Assembly: GCF_001465545.3 (NCBI RefSeq)
Contig: NZ_CP013480.3
Span: 682,001-746,000, forward strand
DNA length: 64,000 nt
Direction of reading: 5' to 3'
Source: Pandoraea norimbergensis
Lineage (GTDB): Bacteria; Pseudomonadota; Gammaproteobacteria; Burkholderiales; Burkholderiaceae
Position numbers and translations under genes: made by a program. Positions 31,986-40,904 of the stretch are shown here, piece after piece. Position 1 is the stretch's first letter, and each line of letters starts with the position of its first letter. The notes beneath the pieces are model-generated. The model saw nothing but the letters and a program-made list of their open reading frames with translations. It was not told the origin of the DNA and searched no databases.

Positions 31986-33209
31986 ATGTCTACCGATTCC
32001 GTGACTTCCGCATCCCCTGCCACGACGAGCGGCCGTGGTGGCCGCATGACTCCGCTAGAAGTGCGCGCGAGTGCATCGCTGGCGAGCATTTTCGCGCTGC
32101 GCATGCTTGGCCTGTTCCTGATCATGCCGGTGTTCTCTGTCTTTGCGCAGACGATTCCCGGCGGCAACAACACCTTTCTCGTCGGGCTGGCCATCGGCAT
32201 CTACGGCCTGACACAGTCGCTGCTGTACATCCCGTACGGCTGGGCGTCTGACCGGATCGGGCGCAAGCCGGTCATTATTTTCGGCCTGATCGTGTTTGCG
32301 ATCGGCTCGCTGATTGCGGCAATGGCGCACGACCTGACGTGGATCATCGTCGGGCGGGCGATTCAGGGCGCGGGAGCGATTTCGTCAGCCGTGATGGCCT
32401 GCGTGGCCGACCTGACGAGCGACGCCAACCGGACCAAGGCGATGGCGATGATCGGCGGCAGCATCGGCGTGTCGTTCGCCGTGGCCATCGTATGCGCCCC
32501 GTTCCTGTATCACTGGCTGGGCATGAGCGGCCTGTTCTCCGCCATCGGCATTCTGGCGGTGGTTGCGATCTTCGTCGTGCTGTGGGTGGTTCCCACGCCA
32601 CCGGTGCACGCCAAGGCCGGCCCCGCGCCGTTTTCCGAAGTGCTGCACAACCCTGAACTGCTGCGCCTGAACTTCGGCGTTTTCGTGTTGCACGCGACGC
32701 AGACGGCGCTGTTCGTGGCGATGCCGCGCATGCTGGTAGCGGCGGGCTTGCCGGTCGCGCAGCACTGGGAGATTTATCTGCCGGTGATGGGGCTGTCGTT
32801 CGTGGCGATGGTGCCCGCGATCATTGCGGCGGAAAAGCGCGGCAAGATGAAGATGGTGCTGCTATCGGCGATTGCGCTGGTCGCGATTGCGCAGTTGGCA
32901 CTGGGCGGATTGCCGCCGACGGTGGCCGTCATTGCGGTGGTGCTGTTCGTGTATTTCCTCGGCTTCAACGTGCTGGAAGCCTCGCAGCCGTCGCTGGTGT
33001 CGAAGCTCGCGCCGGGGCAGCGCAAGGGCGCGGCGGTGGGCGTCTACAATACGACGCAGGCGCTGGGACTGTTCTGTGGCGGCGCACTAGGGGGTTTTCT
33101 TATGACCCACTACGGTCAGAACGCAATATTCCTGACTTGTGCAGCGGGCGCTTTCGTGTGGCTTATAATCGCCGCACCGATGAGGCCTCCTGCGCCTCGT
33201 CAATCCTGA
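31986..33209 (+). CDS. MFS transporter (YajR-like subfamily)
   Basis: 407 residues from the ATG at 31986, with AGGA five bases upstream; the frame continues upstream, but only through non-family sequence. About 12 membrane segments. MFS motif A is clear in YGWASDRIGRKPVIIFGLIV, preceded by GLAIGIYGLTQSLLYIP, and TM4 carries IVGRAIQGAGAISSAVMACV. The FNVLEASQPSLVSKLAPGQ and GVYNTTQALGLFCGGALGG blocks are typical of the YajR/YceL-like group. It lacks the extra C-terminal YAM domain of E. coli YajR. It is transcribed rightward, with ssb starting 30 bases downstream. The substrate is unknown. Confidence 0.86.
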   Translation: MSTDSVTSASPATTSGRGGRMTPLEVRASASLASIFALRMLGLFLIMPVFSVFAQTIPGGNNTFLVGLAIGIYGLTQSLLYIPYGWASDRIGRKPVIIFGLIVFAIGSLIAAMAHDLTWIIVGRAIQGAGAISSAVMACVADLTSDANRTKAMAMIGGSIGVSFAVAIVCAPFLYHWLGMSGLFSAIGILAVVAIFVVLWVVPTPPVHAKAGPAPFSEVLHNPELLRLNFGVFVLHATQTALFVAMPRMLVAAGLPVAQHWEIYLPVMGLSFVAMVPAIIAAEKRGKMKMVLLSAIALVAIAQLALGGLPPTVAVIAVVLFVYFLGFNVLEASQPSLVSKLAPGQRKGAAVGVYNTTQALGLFCGGALGGFLMTHYGQNAIFLTCAAGAFVWLIIAAPMRPPAPRQS

Positions 33210-33239
33210 GCGGATTTCAGCAATTCCGGAGAAAGTTTC

Positions 33240-33764
33240 ATGGCATCAGTCAACAAAGTCATCCTGGTCGGCAATCTGGGCGCCGATCCCGAAGTCCGCT
33301 ACCTGCCTAGCGGCGATGCTGTAGCGAACATTCGTCTTGCGACGACCGACCGCTATAAGGACAAGCAGTCTGGCGAATTCAAGGAGATGACCGAATGGCA
33401 TCGCGTGTCGTTCTTCGGCCGTCTGGCGGAAATCGTCAATGAGTACCTGAAGAAGGGCTCGTCGGTGTACATCGAGGGCAAGATCCGCACGCGCAAGTAT
33501 CAGGCGCAGGACGGCACCGACCGTTACAGCACGGATATCGTGGCTGACCAGATGCAAATGCTGGGTGGCCGTGGTGGCGAAGGCGGCGGCGGTGGTGGTG
33601 GCGGTGGCTATTCGCGTGGCGGTGGCGACGAAGGCGGCGGCGGTGGCGGCGGTTACTCGCGCGGCGGTGGTGCAGGTGGTGGCGGTGGCGGCGGTGCTCG
33701 CCAGCAAGCCCCGGCCAAGCAGTCGGGCGGCTTCGACGACATGGACGACGATATCCCGTTCTGA
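33240..33764 (+). CDS. ssb: Single-stranded DNA-binding protein
   Basis: 174 residues. The OB fold spans residues 1-110, with [33 protein letters not shown] and [21 protein letters not shown] very glycine-rich linker (~112-160) with GYSRGG repeats follows, then the acidic tip DDMDDDIPF that docks partner proteins in replication and repair. TCCGGAGAAAG precedes the ATG at a good distance. It coats single-stranded DNA as a tetramer. A strong terminator closes the unit 35 bases after the stop. Confidence 0.97.
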   Translation: MASVNKVILVGNLGADPEVRYLPSGDAVANIRLATTDRYKDKQSGEFKEMTEWHRVSFFGRLAEIVNEYLKKGSSVYIEGKIRTRKYQAQDGTDRYSTDIVADQMQMLGGRGGEGGGGGGGGGYSRGGGDEGGGGGGGYSRGGGAGGGGGGGARQQAPAKQSGGFDDMDDDIPF

Positions 33765-33798
33765 AGCTGACCTAAAGCTTACCCACGTAGGACGCTTG

Positions 33799-33840
33799 AA
33801 CAAAAACCCCGATGGCTTTACGCCCTCGGGGTTTTTTGTT
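33799..33840 (+). terminator. Strong intrinsic terminator after ssb
   Basis: AAAAACCCCGA (33802-33812) pairs with TCGGGGTTTTT (33826-33836) across a 13-base loop and is followed by more T residues. The flanking AACA/TGTT extends the symmetry, so it can also serve the converging LysR gene. Confidence 0.9.
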
Positions 33841-33890
33841 ATTGGCGCGCAATTCACGGGCTTGATGAGGCGGCGCCTCGATCCGGGACC

Positions 33891-34850
33891 TTATGCGGTG
33901 TCATCGGCACCCGTGCCCACCGCGCTCCCCACACCATCCGCACCCCCCACCCGCCGAAGCTCGCGCAGAAACGAGGGTTCATCGCCGCGGCCATGAGGTA
34001 CAAACGTGTTCGACGCGAAAAGCCAGATTTCGAGACGTGCTGCGCTATCGGGCTCGCCCACGACCCCGAGTGTTCCTGCGCGTAGTTCGGTCTCGATCAT
34101 GCCTTCGGGCAGCCACGCAACACCTTCCCCGAGGAGGGCCTCCACCTTGAGGGCTTCGACGAGGGCACTCTCGTAGCGCAAGGCCAGTGGGAAGCGTGTT
34201 TCCAGTTCCGCGTGCAATGCCGCCGTCACTTTTCCCAGAAACGAGTCGCTCGAATAGGCCAGCAATGGCAACGCACCCCCGTCTTTCGGCGGCAGAGGAT
34301 AGCGCGGCGCACCGTCGGCCGTCAGCGCCGAAACCGGCACAAGTGCCGTTTGTCCGACCTGCATCCCCCGCAACGAAGACTTCGCCAGCAGGTTGGGAAT
34401 GCGCGGGTGGCAATAACACAGCGCGAATTGGCACGCGCCACTCAGCAGCAAATCCACACACTCATCGAGATCGGCAGCAACCACGGACGCGCGTTGGGCG
34501 TCGTCGTGTCTCTGCTGGCGCCACCAGTTGGGAAAGAAGTAGATCGCGAGTGAGTGCGGCATCGCAAACTTGAGCGTGCCTCCCGCGGCCTCGCGCGATG
34601 CGATGGCTTCGCGGCGGCTCCGGTACAGGTCAGCCACGATCTGTTCGGCCAGCGGCAGGAATGCCGCGCCCGCGCTCGTCAGCATGACGGGATACGACGT
34701 GCGGTCGATGAGCGGCACGCCGTACCACAACTCCAATGCCTTGATCCGGCGGCTCAAGGCCGATTGGGTCATATGCCGTGCCACGCAGGCCTGCGAAAAA
34801 TTTCGCAGTCTCGCCACCGCGAGAAAGTCCTCGAGCAGTCTCAACTCCAT
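33891..34850 (-). CDS. LysR family transcriptional regulator
   Basis: 319 residues. The N-terminal winged helix is standard (MELRLLEDFLAVARLRNFSQ, then HMTQSALSRRIKALE). The co-inducer domain starts near residue 90 (GTLKFAMPHSLAIYFFPNWW). The C-terminus carries an extra ~25-residue Gly/Val/Asp tail. It diverges from the racemase/lyase/symporter genes across 196 bases, the usual LysR layout, and probably activates them in response to the amino acid they handle. I could not single out a T-N11-A box with certainty. Confidence 0.88.
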   Translation of the reverse strand: MELRLLEDFLAVARLRNFSQACVARHMTQSALSRRIKALELWYGVPLIDRTSYPVMLTSAGAAFLPLAEQIVADLYRSRREAIASREAAGGTLKFAMPHSLAIYFFPNWWRQQRHDDAQRASVVAADLDECVDLLLSGACQFALCYCHPRIPNLLAKSSLRGMQVGQTALVPVSALTADGAPRYPLPPKDGGALPLLAYSSDSFLGKVTAALHAELETRFPLALRYESALVEALKVEALLGEGVAWLPEGMIETELRAGTLGVVGEPDSAARLEIWLFASNTFVPHGRGDEPSFLRELRRVGGADGVGSAVGTGADDTA

Positions 34851-34985
34851 TTGGGTGCCTCAGGCGTTCCATTCGAATTCCCCGAGATTTGCTGCGCGCC
34901 CGGGCATTGTCAACAGGAAATTTTCGGCGCACTGCTGCACGCGAAAAACTATTCCGGTCTCGCATAGTTGGCGTTCGATTCGTCA

Positions 34986-35015
34986 TTGGAATCTCATTTT
35001 TTCGCTGCTTAGAAT
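34986..35015 (+). promoter_or_regulatory. Candidate promoter of the racemase operon
   Basis: TTGGAA (34986-34991) and TAGAAT (35010-35015) are separated by 18 bases in an AT-rich stretch of the LysR divergent region, leaving a leader of about 25 bases before the ATG at 35047. Four and five of six bases match consensus. Confidence 0.45.
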
Positions 35016-35046
35016 CGTTTGCATCAACACGTATGCAGAGGAAGCA

Positions 35047-35784
35047 ATGAGCGAAACACATGCCGCGCGAGCGCGGGTCGTCGGCGTTATTGGCGGGATG
35101 GGTCCGATGGCGACTGCCGATCTTCTCGCGAAGATCACATTGGCAACGCCGGTCGATACCGAGCAGGATCACCTGCGTGTGCTGGTGGATTCCAACCCGC
35201 AGATTCCCGACAGAAACCGCGCCATTCTGGGCAATGGCGAGTCTCCCGCGATGGCACTGGCCGAGACCGCGCGCGGTTTGCAGCGCAGTGGCGCCGACTT
35301 TCTCGTGATGGCTTGCAACACGGCGCACGCCTTTGCCGGTGCGATCCGCGCGGCGATCTCGATTCCGTTCGTGAGCATGATCGACGAAGCGTGCGACGCC
35401 TGCGTCCGAACGCAACCGAATGCCATACGCGTGGGTTTGCTCGCCTCCCCCGGCTGTCTGAGCGCGGGTATCTATCAGCGCGCGCTCACACGGCGTGGGC
35501 GTCAGGCGGTGGTCCTTCCAGAACCCTTGCTGGCGGAATTCGCTGCGCTGCTTTACCGGATCAAGACAACCGGCCCGTCGGACGACGCACGCATCGGTAT
35601 GAAGACGCTCGCCGATGCGTTGGTCGCCGCGGGTGCCGACGTGCTCATCGCCGCTTGCACTGAAGTGCCGCTCGTGCTGCAAGCAAGCGATACCGGCCGT
35701 CCGCTGATCGATGCCACCGAGAACCTCGCACAACGTTGCGTGCAATACGCGCGCGGCAACGAACTCTTTCCCGCCACCTACTGA
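35047..35784 (+). CDS. Aspartate/glutamate racemase family protein
   Basis: 245 residues from the ATG at 35047, with AGAGGAAG upstream. It opens [20 protein letters not shown], the N-terminal motif of the Asp/Glu racemase family. The two catalytic cysteines are C90 in LVMACNTAH and C204 in IAACTEVPL, so it should be an active PLP-independent two-base racemase. It resembles YgeA/aspartate-racemase-type enzymes more than the MurI glutamate racemase. Its partners, a D-cysteine/cysteate lyase family protein 20 bases downstream and a DAACS symporter, suggest that it interconverts the two forms of a small acidic or sulfur-containing amino acid before breakdown. The substrate is inferred. Confidence 0.87.
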   Translation: MSETHAARARVVGVIGGMGPMATADLLAKITLATPVDTEQDHLRVLVDSNPQIPDRNRAILGNGESPAMALAETARGLQRSGADFLVMACNTAHAFAGAIRAAISIPFVSMIDEACDACVRTQPNAIRVGLLASPGCLSAGIYQRALTRRGRQAVVLPEPLLAEFAALLYRIKTTGPSDDARIGMKTLADALVAAGADVLIAACTEVPLVLQASDTGRPLIDATENLAQRCVQYARGNELFPATY

Positions 35785-35804
35785 TTCATCACCAGAGAAT
35801 CGCT

Positions 35805-36836
35805 ATGCACCTCTCCAAATTTCCCCGCGTCCGACTTGGCCATCTGAACACACCGCTTGAGCCGATGCCGCGCTTGAGCGAGCACCTCGGCGGCCCCCGT
35901 CTGTACATCAAGCGCGACGATTGCACCGGACTTGCCACCGGTGGCAACAAGACCCGCAAGCTCGAATTCCTGATGGCGGACGCTCTCGTCAAGGGGGCCG
36001 ACACGGTCATCACGCAAGGGGCCACGCAATCGAATCACGCGCGCCAGACGGCCGCAGCGGCGGCCCGGCTCGGCATGCGCTGCATCATCCTGCTGGAAGA
36101 TCGCACAGGCAACGAGGCGCACGACTATCGCAACTCCGGCAACGTCTTCCTCGACCGATTGTTCGGCGCACCGACGCGCACCTATGCCGGAGGCACCGAC
36201 ATGAACGCCGCGATGACTGCCGTCGCCGAAGAGGTCCGTGCGCAGGGCGGTGTGCCGTACGTCATTCCGGGCGGCGGTTCGAACAGCATCGGTGCGCTCG
36301 GCTACGTCAACTGCGCGCTGGAGATCGTCGCGCAGGCCAATGAGCAGCAGATCCGTATCGATCGCGTCGTGCACGCCACCGGCAGCGCCGGCACGCAGGC
36401 GGGGCTTGTCGCTGGCTTTGAAGGCATGCGCAGCGGCATCGACGTTCTGGGTATCGGCGTGCGTGCCCCGCGCGAGGTGCAGGAAAGCAATGTTCACAAG
36501 CTGGCGTGCGAAACGGCCGAATTGCTCGGCATGGGCGACGCCGTCCGGCGTGAGCGCGTGATGGCCAATTGCGACTACGTGGGCGCCGGTTATGGCCTGC
36601 CGACCCCCGGCATGGTCGAAGCCGTCTCGCTCGCCGCGCGAACCGAGGGCTTGCTGTTCGATCCGGTGTACTCCGGCAAGGGCATGGCGGGGTTGATCGA
36701 CTTGATTCGCAAGGGGCACTTCGGCGCGGACGAGACGATTGTGTTTGTTCACACCGGCGGTAGTGCGGCGCTGTTCGGCTACATGGACACCTTCGACACG
36801 GTCCTCTCGCCGTCGTCCGACACAAGACAGCGCTGA
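35805..36836 (+). CDS. D-cysteine desulfhydrase / L-cysteate sulfo-lyase family enzyme
   Basis: 343 residues from the ATG at 35805. PLP fold type II of the ACC-deaminase group: the PLP lysine is K49 in [10 protein letters not shown], followed by [20 protein letters not shown]. Two positions that separate ACC deaminases (Glu and Leu) from desulfhydrases are Ser in DPVYSGKGM and Thr in [11 protein letters not shown], so it is not an ACC deaminase. DcyD releases H2S, ammonia and pyruvate from D-cysteine; the closely related CuyA releases sulfite from L-cysteate. Sequence alone does not decide. The acidic-amino-acid-type symporter downstream makes cysteate an attractive substrate (inference). Confidence 0.85.
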   Translation: MHLSKFPRVRLGHLNTPLEPMPRLSEHLGGPRLYIKRDDCTGLATGGNKTRKLEFLMADALVKGADTVITQGATQSNHARQTAAAAARLGMRCIILLEDRTGNEAHDYRNSGNVFLDRLFGAPTRTYAGGTDMNAAMTAVAEEVRAQGGVPYVIPGGGSNSIGALGYVNCALEIVAQANEQQIRIDRVVHATGSAGTQAGLVAGFEGMRSGIDVLGIGVRAPREVQESNVHKLACETAELLGMGDAVRRERVMANCDYVGAGYGLPTPGMVEAVSLAARTEGLLFDPVYSGKGMAGLIDLIRKGHFGADETIVFVHTGGSAALFGYMDTFDTVLSPSSDTRQR

Positions 36837-36982
36837 TCCCGTTCGCCGCGCCGCCGCGCGGCGAGCGCGCCGACACTTCCCACATCACACAAAGACGAAA
36901 CGCAATGCGCCGGGGCGCTGCCCCAAGGTGCCGGGACGCGTGCGCCTGTCGCATTTGCCTGCGCCTCGTCGAGGAGACTGGA

Positions 36983-38329
36983 ATGAAATTCAACCGACTG
37001 GGGCTGATGATCCTTACCGGCATGGTCGCCGGTGTTATTGCCGGGCAATGCGTCCATCAGTTCGCATCGGGGCCGGAGGCCATCAAGAACGCGGCGAGCT
37101 ACTTCTCTCTGATGACGGAGATCTTTCTTCGCCTGATCAAGATGATCATCGCGCCGCTTGTCTTCAGTGGCATCGTCGTCGGTCTGGCAGGCATGGGCGA
37201 CGCACGTGCCGTCGGGCGGGTGGGGCTCAAGGCACTCACATGGTTTTTCTGTGCCTCGGTCATCTCGCTGACGCTCGGACTGGTGCTGAGCAACCTGTTC
37301 CAGATCGGCCACTCGATGCACGTGGGCGTGCCCGCTGCGAGCACGGCCACGGGGCTGAACACCTCGGCGTTCAATATTCATTCCTTCGTGGCGCATATCG
37401 TGCCCGCGAGTATTTTTCAGGCGATGGCACAGAACGAAGTGCTGCCGATTCTCGTGTTCTCGGTGTTCTTCGGTACGGCGATTGGCGCGCTGCGAGGGAA
37501 GCTCGCTGGGCAGGTGGTGCAGGGCATCGAGGAGCTGTTTGCCATCATGCTCAAAATCACCGGCTACGTGATGTATGTCGCGCCGCTGGGGGTGTTCTCC
37601 GCCATCGCAGCGGTGGTCGCAGTGCAGGGGCTTGGCGTGTTGCTGATTTACGCCAAGTTCATCGGCGCGATCTATTTCGGCATGTTGCTGCTTTGGGGAC
37701 TCATTCTGACGGCGGGCTACTGCTTCATCGGCAAGTCGGTGTTCTCGCTGCTCAAACTGATACGCGAGCCGATGATCATTGCCTTTAGCACTGCCAGTGG
37801 CGAGGCGGCGTATGCCAAGACCATCGAGCAGCTCACGCGATTCGGCGTCAGCCCGCGCATCAGTTCCTTCATCTTGCCGCTGGCGTACTCGTTCAATCTC
37901 GATGGCTCGATGATGTTTCAGGCGTTCGCGTCCATCTTCATTGCGCAGGTCTACAACATCCCGTTGTCGTGGGAGCAACAGTTCTCGATGCTCTTCGTGA
38001 TGATGCTCACGAGCAAGGGCATTGCCGGCGTGCCGCGCGCCGCAATGGTGGTTATTGCCGCGACACTGCCGCTGTTCGGATTGCCTGTCGAGGGAATGGT
38101 GTTGCTGCTGGCGATCGATCAGTTTGCCGACATGGGACGCACGATGACCAACGTGGTGGGCAATGCGGTCGCGACGGCGGTGATTGCCAAGTGGGAGGGG
38201 GCGCTGCGGCCGTGGACCGGCAAAGCGTGGTCGCTCGACGCCGCGCTGGGTCTTCATTCGCAAGACGACGCGGTGCCCTTGGCTGGGCCGCAGGGTGAGC
38301 TTTCTATCGGTGTGGAGCGCGCGGCCTGA
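36983..38329 (+). CDS. Dicarboxylate/amino acid:cation symporter (DAACS family)
   Basis: 448 residues from the ATG at 36983, with GAGGAGA five bases upstream. A GltP/DctA-like fold: eight membrane helices with the HP1 region AFSTASGEAAYAKTIEQL in place of the usual serine-rich tip, TM7 SFNLDGSMMFQ (NMDGT in relatives) and HP2 TSKGIAGVPRAAMVV. TM8 reads DQFADMGRTMTNVVGN. It keeps the Asp that in GltPh contacts the substrate amino group and the Arg-Thr that contact the side-chain acid, while the usual sodium-site Asp is Asn, as in DctA. It probably imports an acidic amino acid or analogue with Na+ or H+. It is the last gene of the LysR-controlled cluster. Confidence 0.9.
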   Translation: MKFNRLGLMILTGMVAGVIAGQCVHQFASGPEAIKNAASYFSLMTEIFLRLIKMIIAPLVFSGIVVGLAGMGDARAVGRVGLKALTWFFCASVISLTLGLVLSNLFQIGHSMHVGVPAASTATGLNTSAFNIHSFVAHIVPASIFQAMAQNEVLPILVFSVFFGTAIGALRGKLAGQVVQGIEELFAIMLKITGYVMYVAPLGVFSAIAAVVAVQGLGVLLIYAKFIGAIYFGMLLLWGLILTAGYCFIGKSVFSLLKLIREPMIIAFSTASGEAAYAKTIEQLTRFGVSPRISSFILPLAYSFNLDGSMMFQAFASIFIAQVYNIPLSWEQQFSMLFVMMLTSKGIAGVPRAAMVVIAATLPLFGLPVEGMVLLLAIDQFADMGRTMTNVVGNAVATAVIAKWEGALRPWTGKAWSLDAALGLHSQDDAVPLAGPQGELSIGVERAA

Positions 38330-38341
38330 GCCGTTCGAAAC

Positions 38342-38376
38342 ATCAGGGCGCGTCAGCATGCACTGCGCGCCCTGAT
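38342..38376. terminator. 11-bp perfect hairpin between converging genes
   Basis: ATCAGGGCGCG (38342-38352) pairs with CGCGCCCTGAT (38366-38376) over 13 bases, 13 bases after the symporter stop and just before the end of the converging gene. It is symmetric, so it probably serves both. Confidence 0.7.
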
Positions 38377-38380
38377 CGAC

Positions 38381-39058
38381 TTACGTCTGACCGAGCGACA
38401 ACCGATAGATATCCGCCGGCGCCAGAATGGCCGCCGGGGCGCCGCGCCGCACGACATTGAGCATGGCGTTGCCCATCACGCGTGTAGTCAGCACGCTCGA
38501 CGGCGAGACGCTGCGCACCAGCGCCAGCACCGGCTTGAACACGAGGTACAGCCATCGATAGCTGGCGGTGCGCGACTGGATGCCGTCTTCCGGAACGATA
38601 GCGGCCGGGCGGAAAATCGCAACCCGGCCGAAGGGCAGACGTTGCAACGCGTTTTCCGTTTGCCCGCGCACACGCGCCCACATCGTCTTGCCGCGCTCGC
38701 TGCTGTCGGCCCCGGCGCCGGACACATACACCATCGCCATGCCCGGGCTGCGGGCAACCAATTGCTGAGCGATGTGCAGTGTCAGGTCGTACGTCACGAC
38801 GCGATAGTCGGCTTCCGACATCCGGAACGATGTGACGCCGATGCAGAAGAAGCACGCATCGACGTTTGCAAACACAGCGTCGCTTGCGTCGAAGGTCTTC
38901 AGATCGGGCACTACGACGACCTTGATCCGCGGGTCGTCGTAGCCCCGCAGCGATTGCCTTCCGACGACGATGATCTCGGTGACGTCCGAGGCCTTCAGGC
39001 AGGCGAGTAATGCGCCTTGACCGACCATGCCACTCGCGCCGAACAGGACAATTCGCAT
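38381..39058 (-). CDS. NAD(P)-binding Rossmann protein (NAD(P)H-binding, epimerase-like)
   Basis: 225 residues from the ATG at 39058; the frame runs upstream, but only over the SDR gene. It starts MRIVLFGASGMVGQGALLAC, an atypical-SDR nucleotide-binding loop, and includes VDACFFCIGVTSFRMSEADY, VYVSGAGADSSERGKTMWAR and GRVAIFRPAAIVPEDG. There is no YxxxK catalytic pair, so it belongs to the NmrA/HTATIP2-like group rather than classical dehydrogenases. It may be a redox sensor or reductase. It is four bases downstream of an SDR gene and probably in the operon controlled by the TetR protein. Confidence 0.82.
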   Translation of the reverse strand: MRIVLFGASGMVGQGALLACLKASDVTEIIVVGRQSLRGYDDPRIKVVVVPDLKTFDASDAVFANVDACFFCIGVTSFRMSEADYRVVTYDLTLHIAQQLVARSPGMAMVYVSGAGADSSERGKTMWARVRGQTENALQRLPFGRVAIFRPAAIVPEDGIQSRTASYRWLYLVFKPVLALVRSVSPSSVLTTRVMGNAMLNVVRRGAPAAILAPADIYRLSLGQT

Positions 39059-39062
39059 GACG

Positions 39063-39929
39063 TTACTCCGTAGGCCACACCGGGGCAGCCGAGTCGAAAT
39101 CGGCGGCCAGCGTGACGGGTTTCCAGAGTTGCATCGACGCGTGGCGCGTCTGCTCCTCGGCTTCAAGCACTTGCCAGGCGTCTGAGCCCAGCACCAGACG
39201 CGCCGGCACGGTCGCACGCGTGGCGAGTTGCGCAATCAGTTTCGCGATGCGCTGCGGGTCACCGACTTCGTGCCCGACATAAGCATCGATCAACGCCTTG
39301 AACTCGCCCATCGACGGTTGATAATCCGCTGGCAAATCGTGCAACGTTTCGCGTGCTTCATGGCCCCAGCCGGTGCGCATCCCGCCGGGTTCCAACGTGC
39401 AGAGCTGAATGCCGAACGGGGCGACTTCTTTGCCCACGACGTCGCTGAATCCACCGACGGCCCATTTGGCTGCCTGATAGGCCGCAAGCCCCGGCGTGCT
39501 GATTCGGCCACCCACCGACGATACTTGAAAAATGTAACCCCCGCCCTGGCTTCGCATGACGGGAATCGCTGCGCGCGTGAGATTCACGACACCAAAGAAG
39601 TTGGTCTCGATCTGCGCACGAAAGTCGTCATCTGCGGTGTACTCGAATGGCTCGATATGACCGTAACCCGCATTGTTGACGAGCACGTCGAGCCGCCCGA
39701 AACGGCGTACTGCCTCCGCCACAGCGTCGCTCGCCTGCGCGCCATTCGTCACGTCGAGTGAGAACGTCGCGACCTTGTCGCCGTACGCGCTGTACTGCGC
39801 CTTCAACTCGGCGAGCTGCGCGGAATTTCGTGCCGTCGCCAACACGTTGCCACCCGCTTCCAGTGCCGCTTCGAGAATCGAACGACCCAACCCGCGCGCT
39901 GCGCCGGTAATCAACCAGACTTTGGACAT
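39063..39929 (-). CDS. Classical short-chain dehydrogenase/reductase
   Basis: 288 residues. The cofactor loop is TGAARGLGRSILEAA, the structural NNAG is in VLVNNAGYGH, the catalytic Ser is in QVSSVGGR and the YxxxK motif is YQAAKWAVGG. The conserved PG turn (LEPGGMRTGWG) follows. It belongs to the group often annotated as oxidoreductases acting on 17-beta-hydroxysteroid-like or quinone substrates; the substrate is unknown. It lies 20 bases downstream of a second SDR with which it shares the same motif order (NNAG, SSVGGR/TSVGGR, then YxxAKxxxxGF), suggesting duplication within the operon. Confidence 0.87.
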   Translation of the reverse strand: MSKVWLITGAARGLGRSILEAALEAGGNVLATARNSAQLAELKAQYSAYGDKVATFSLDVTNGAQASDAVAEAVRRFGRLDVLVNNAGYGHIEPFEYTADDDFRAQIETNFFGVVNLTRAAIPVMRSQGGGYIFQVSSVGGRISTPGLAAYQAAKWAVGGFSDVVGKEVAPFGIQLCTLEPGGMRTGWGHEARETLHDLPADYQPSMGEFKALIDAYVGHEVGDPQRIAKLIAQLATRATVPARLVLGSDAWQVLEAEEQTRHASMQLWKPVTLAADFDSAAPVWPTE

Positions 39930-39949
39930 GATAGTGATCCCTTCCAGAT

Positions 39950-40795
39950 TTACTGCGGATTGAAACCGGTCTTGCCGGCGAACATGACGGATTCGGCGAG
40001 TACCTTCTGCGCTTGCAATGCTGCGAGACTGCGCGTGTAGCTCGCTTCGAGCACGGCATAGGCGTCGCCACCCAGCACGGTGCGCAACGGCGGTGTTGCC
40101 ATCTGGCTGATGTCGTAGATTGCCGCCGCCATTTTTTCCGGATCACCCGACGCTTGCTCGTCGCCGACTTCCTTGATTTGCTGGCGCAGCTTGCCGACGA
40201 CGCTGTTCTGATAATCGGGCAGTGCTTGCGTCCAGCGAATGTTCGCAACGAAATCGGTCTTGATCGAGCCGGGTTCGATGATGACCGTCTTGATGCCGAA
40301 CTCGGCAACTTCCTGACTCACGGATTCGGCAAAGCCTTCGAGGCCGAATTTCGCGGCGTGGTACATCGAGCCGCTCGGGAACGAGGCTCGGCCGCCGACA
40401 CTTGTGACGTAGATCAGCGTGCCGCGTTGCTTGGCGCGCAACGCGGGAAGGAAAGCGCGGGTCACGTGAATCGGCGCGATCAGATTCAACGTGAGCTGAT
40501 GGTCGATATCCGACTGACTCATCTCTTCCATTGCGCCGATGACGGCGCCGCCCGCGTTGTTCACCAGCACATCGATGTCGGTGTGGCGCGCGGCGACGGC
40601 CTTCACTTGTGCGATGTCGGTGACGTCAAGCGCCTCGACGCTCAACAGACCGGGATACTTCGCGGCCAGTGATTGCATGGCCTCAGGGCGCCGCACGGCG
40701 GCCACGACGCGGTGGCCTTTCGCGAGCACGGCTTCCGTGAGGGCGAGACCCAAGCCACCTGATGCGCCGGTGATGAACCAATGTTGTTGAGACAT
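39950..40795 (-). CDS. Classical short-chain dehydrogenase/reductase, first gene of the TetR-linked operon
   Basis: 281 residues from the ATG at 40795, with AAGGAG upstream. It has TGASGGLGLALTEAVLAKGH for NAD(P), VLVNNAGGAVIGAMEEMS, the catalytic Ser in YVTSVGGRASFPSGS, YHAAKFGLEGF and IEPGSIKTDF. An Arg in VAAVRRPEAM shortly after the second strand fits NADP preference. The TetR-type operator at 40819-40836 lies in its leader, so it should be induced when the TetR protein lets go. Together with the two genes downstream it may detoxify a carbonyl or aromatic compound (inference). Confidence 0.88.
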   Translation of the reverse strand: MSQQHWFITGASGGLGLALTEAVLAKGHRVVAAVRRPEAMQSLAAKYPGLLSVEALDVTDIAQVKAVAARHTDIDVLVNNAGGAVIGAMEEMSQSDIDHQLTLNLIAPIHVTRAFLPALRAKQRGTLIYVTSVGGRASFPSGSMYHAAKFGLEGFAESVSQEVAEFGIKTVIIEPGSIKTDFVANIRWTQALPDYQNSVVGKLRQQIKEVGDEQASGDPEKMAAAIYDISQMATPPLRTVLGGDAYAVLEASYTRSLAALQAQKVLAESVMFAGKTGFNPQ

Positions 40796-40818
40796 GACGT
40801 AATACTCCTTGATATAAA

Positions 40819-40836
40819 TGCGTGCGTACGCACTCA
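40819..40836. promoter_or_regulatory. Candidate TetR operator upstream of the SDR operon
   Basis: TGCGTGCGTACGCACTCA contains the perfect palindrome GTGCGTACGCAC (40822-40833) and is followed by ATTAAA. It matches the site at 41491-41508 next to the TetR gene, including the shared CTCAATTA flank. Confidence 0.65.
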
Positions 40837-40904
40837 ATTAAACGGTAAAACTGTTAAGGCCTGACTGCCTGAAACGACTTGGACGAACTGCTGAAACCAA
40901 CGAC

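Noticed and set aside
33565..33996. Rightward frame of 143 codons over the glycine-rich part of ssb
   Set aside because: Ala/Val repeats produced by reading GGT/GGC-rich codons in another frame.
35805..36836. 1-aminocyclopropane-1-carboxylate deaminase
   Set aside because: The two positions that define ACC deaminases (Glu and Leu) are Ser and Thr here, the desulfhydrase pattern.
36779..38359. 526-codon leftward open frame over the symporter gene
   Set aside because: Composition is Arg/His/Glu-rich without domains; it is a mirror of a well-supported membrane protein gene.
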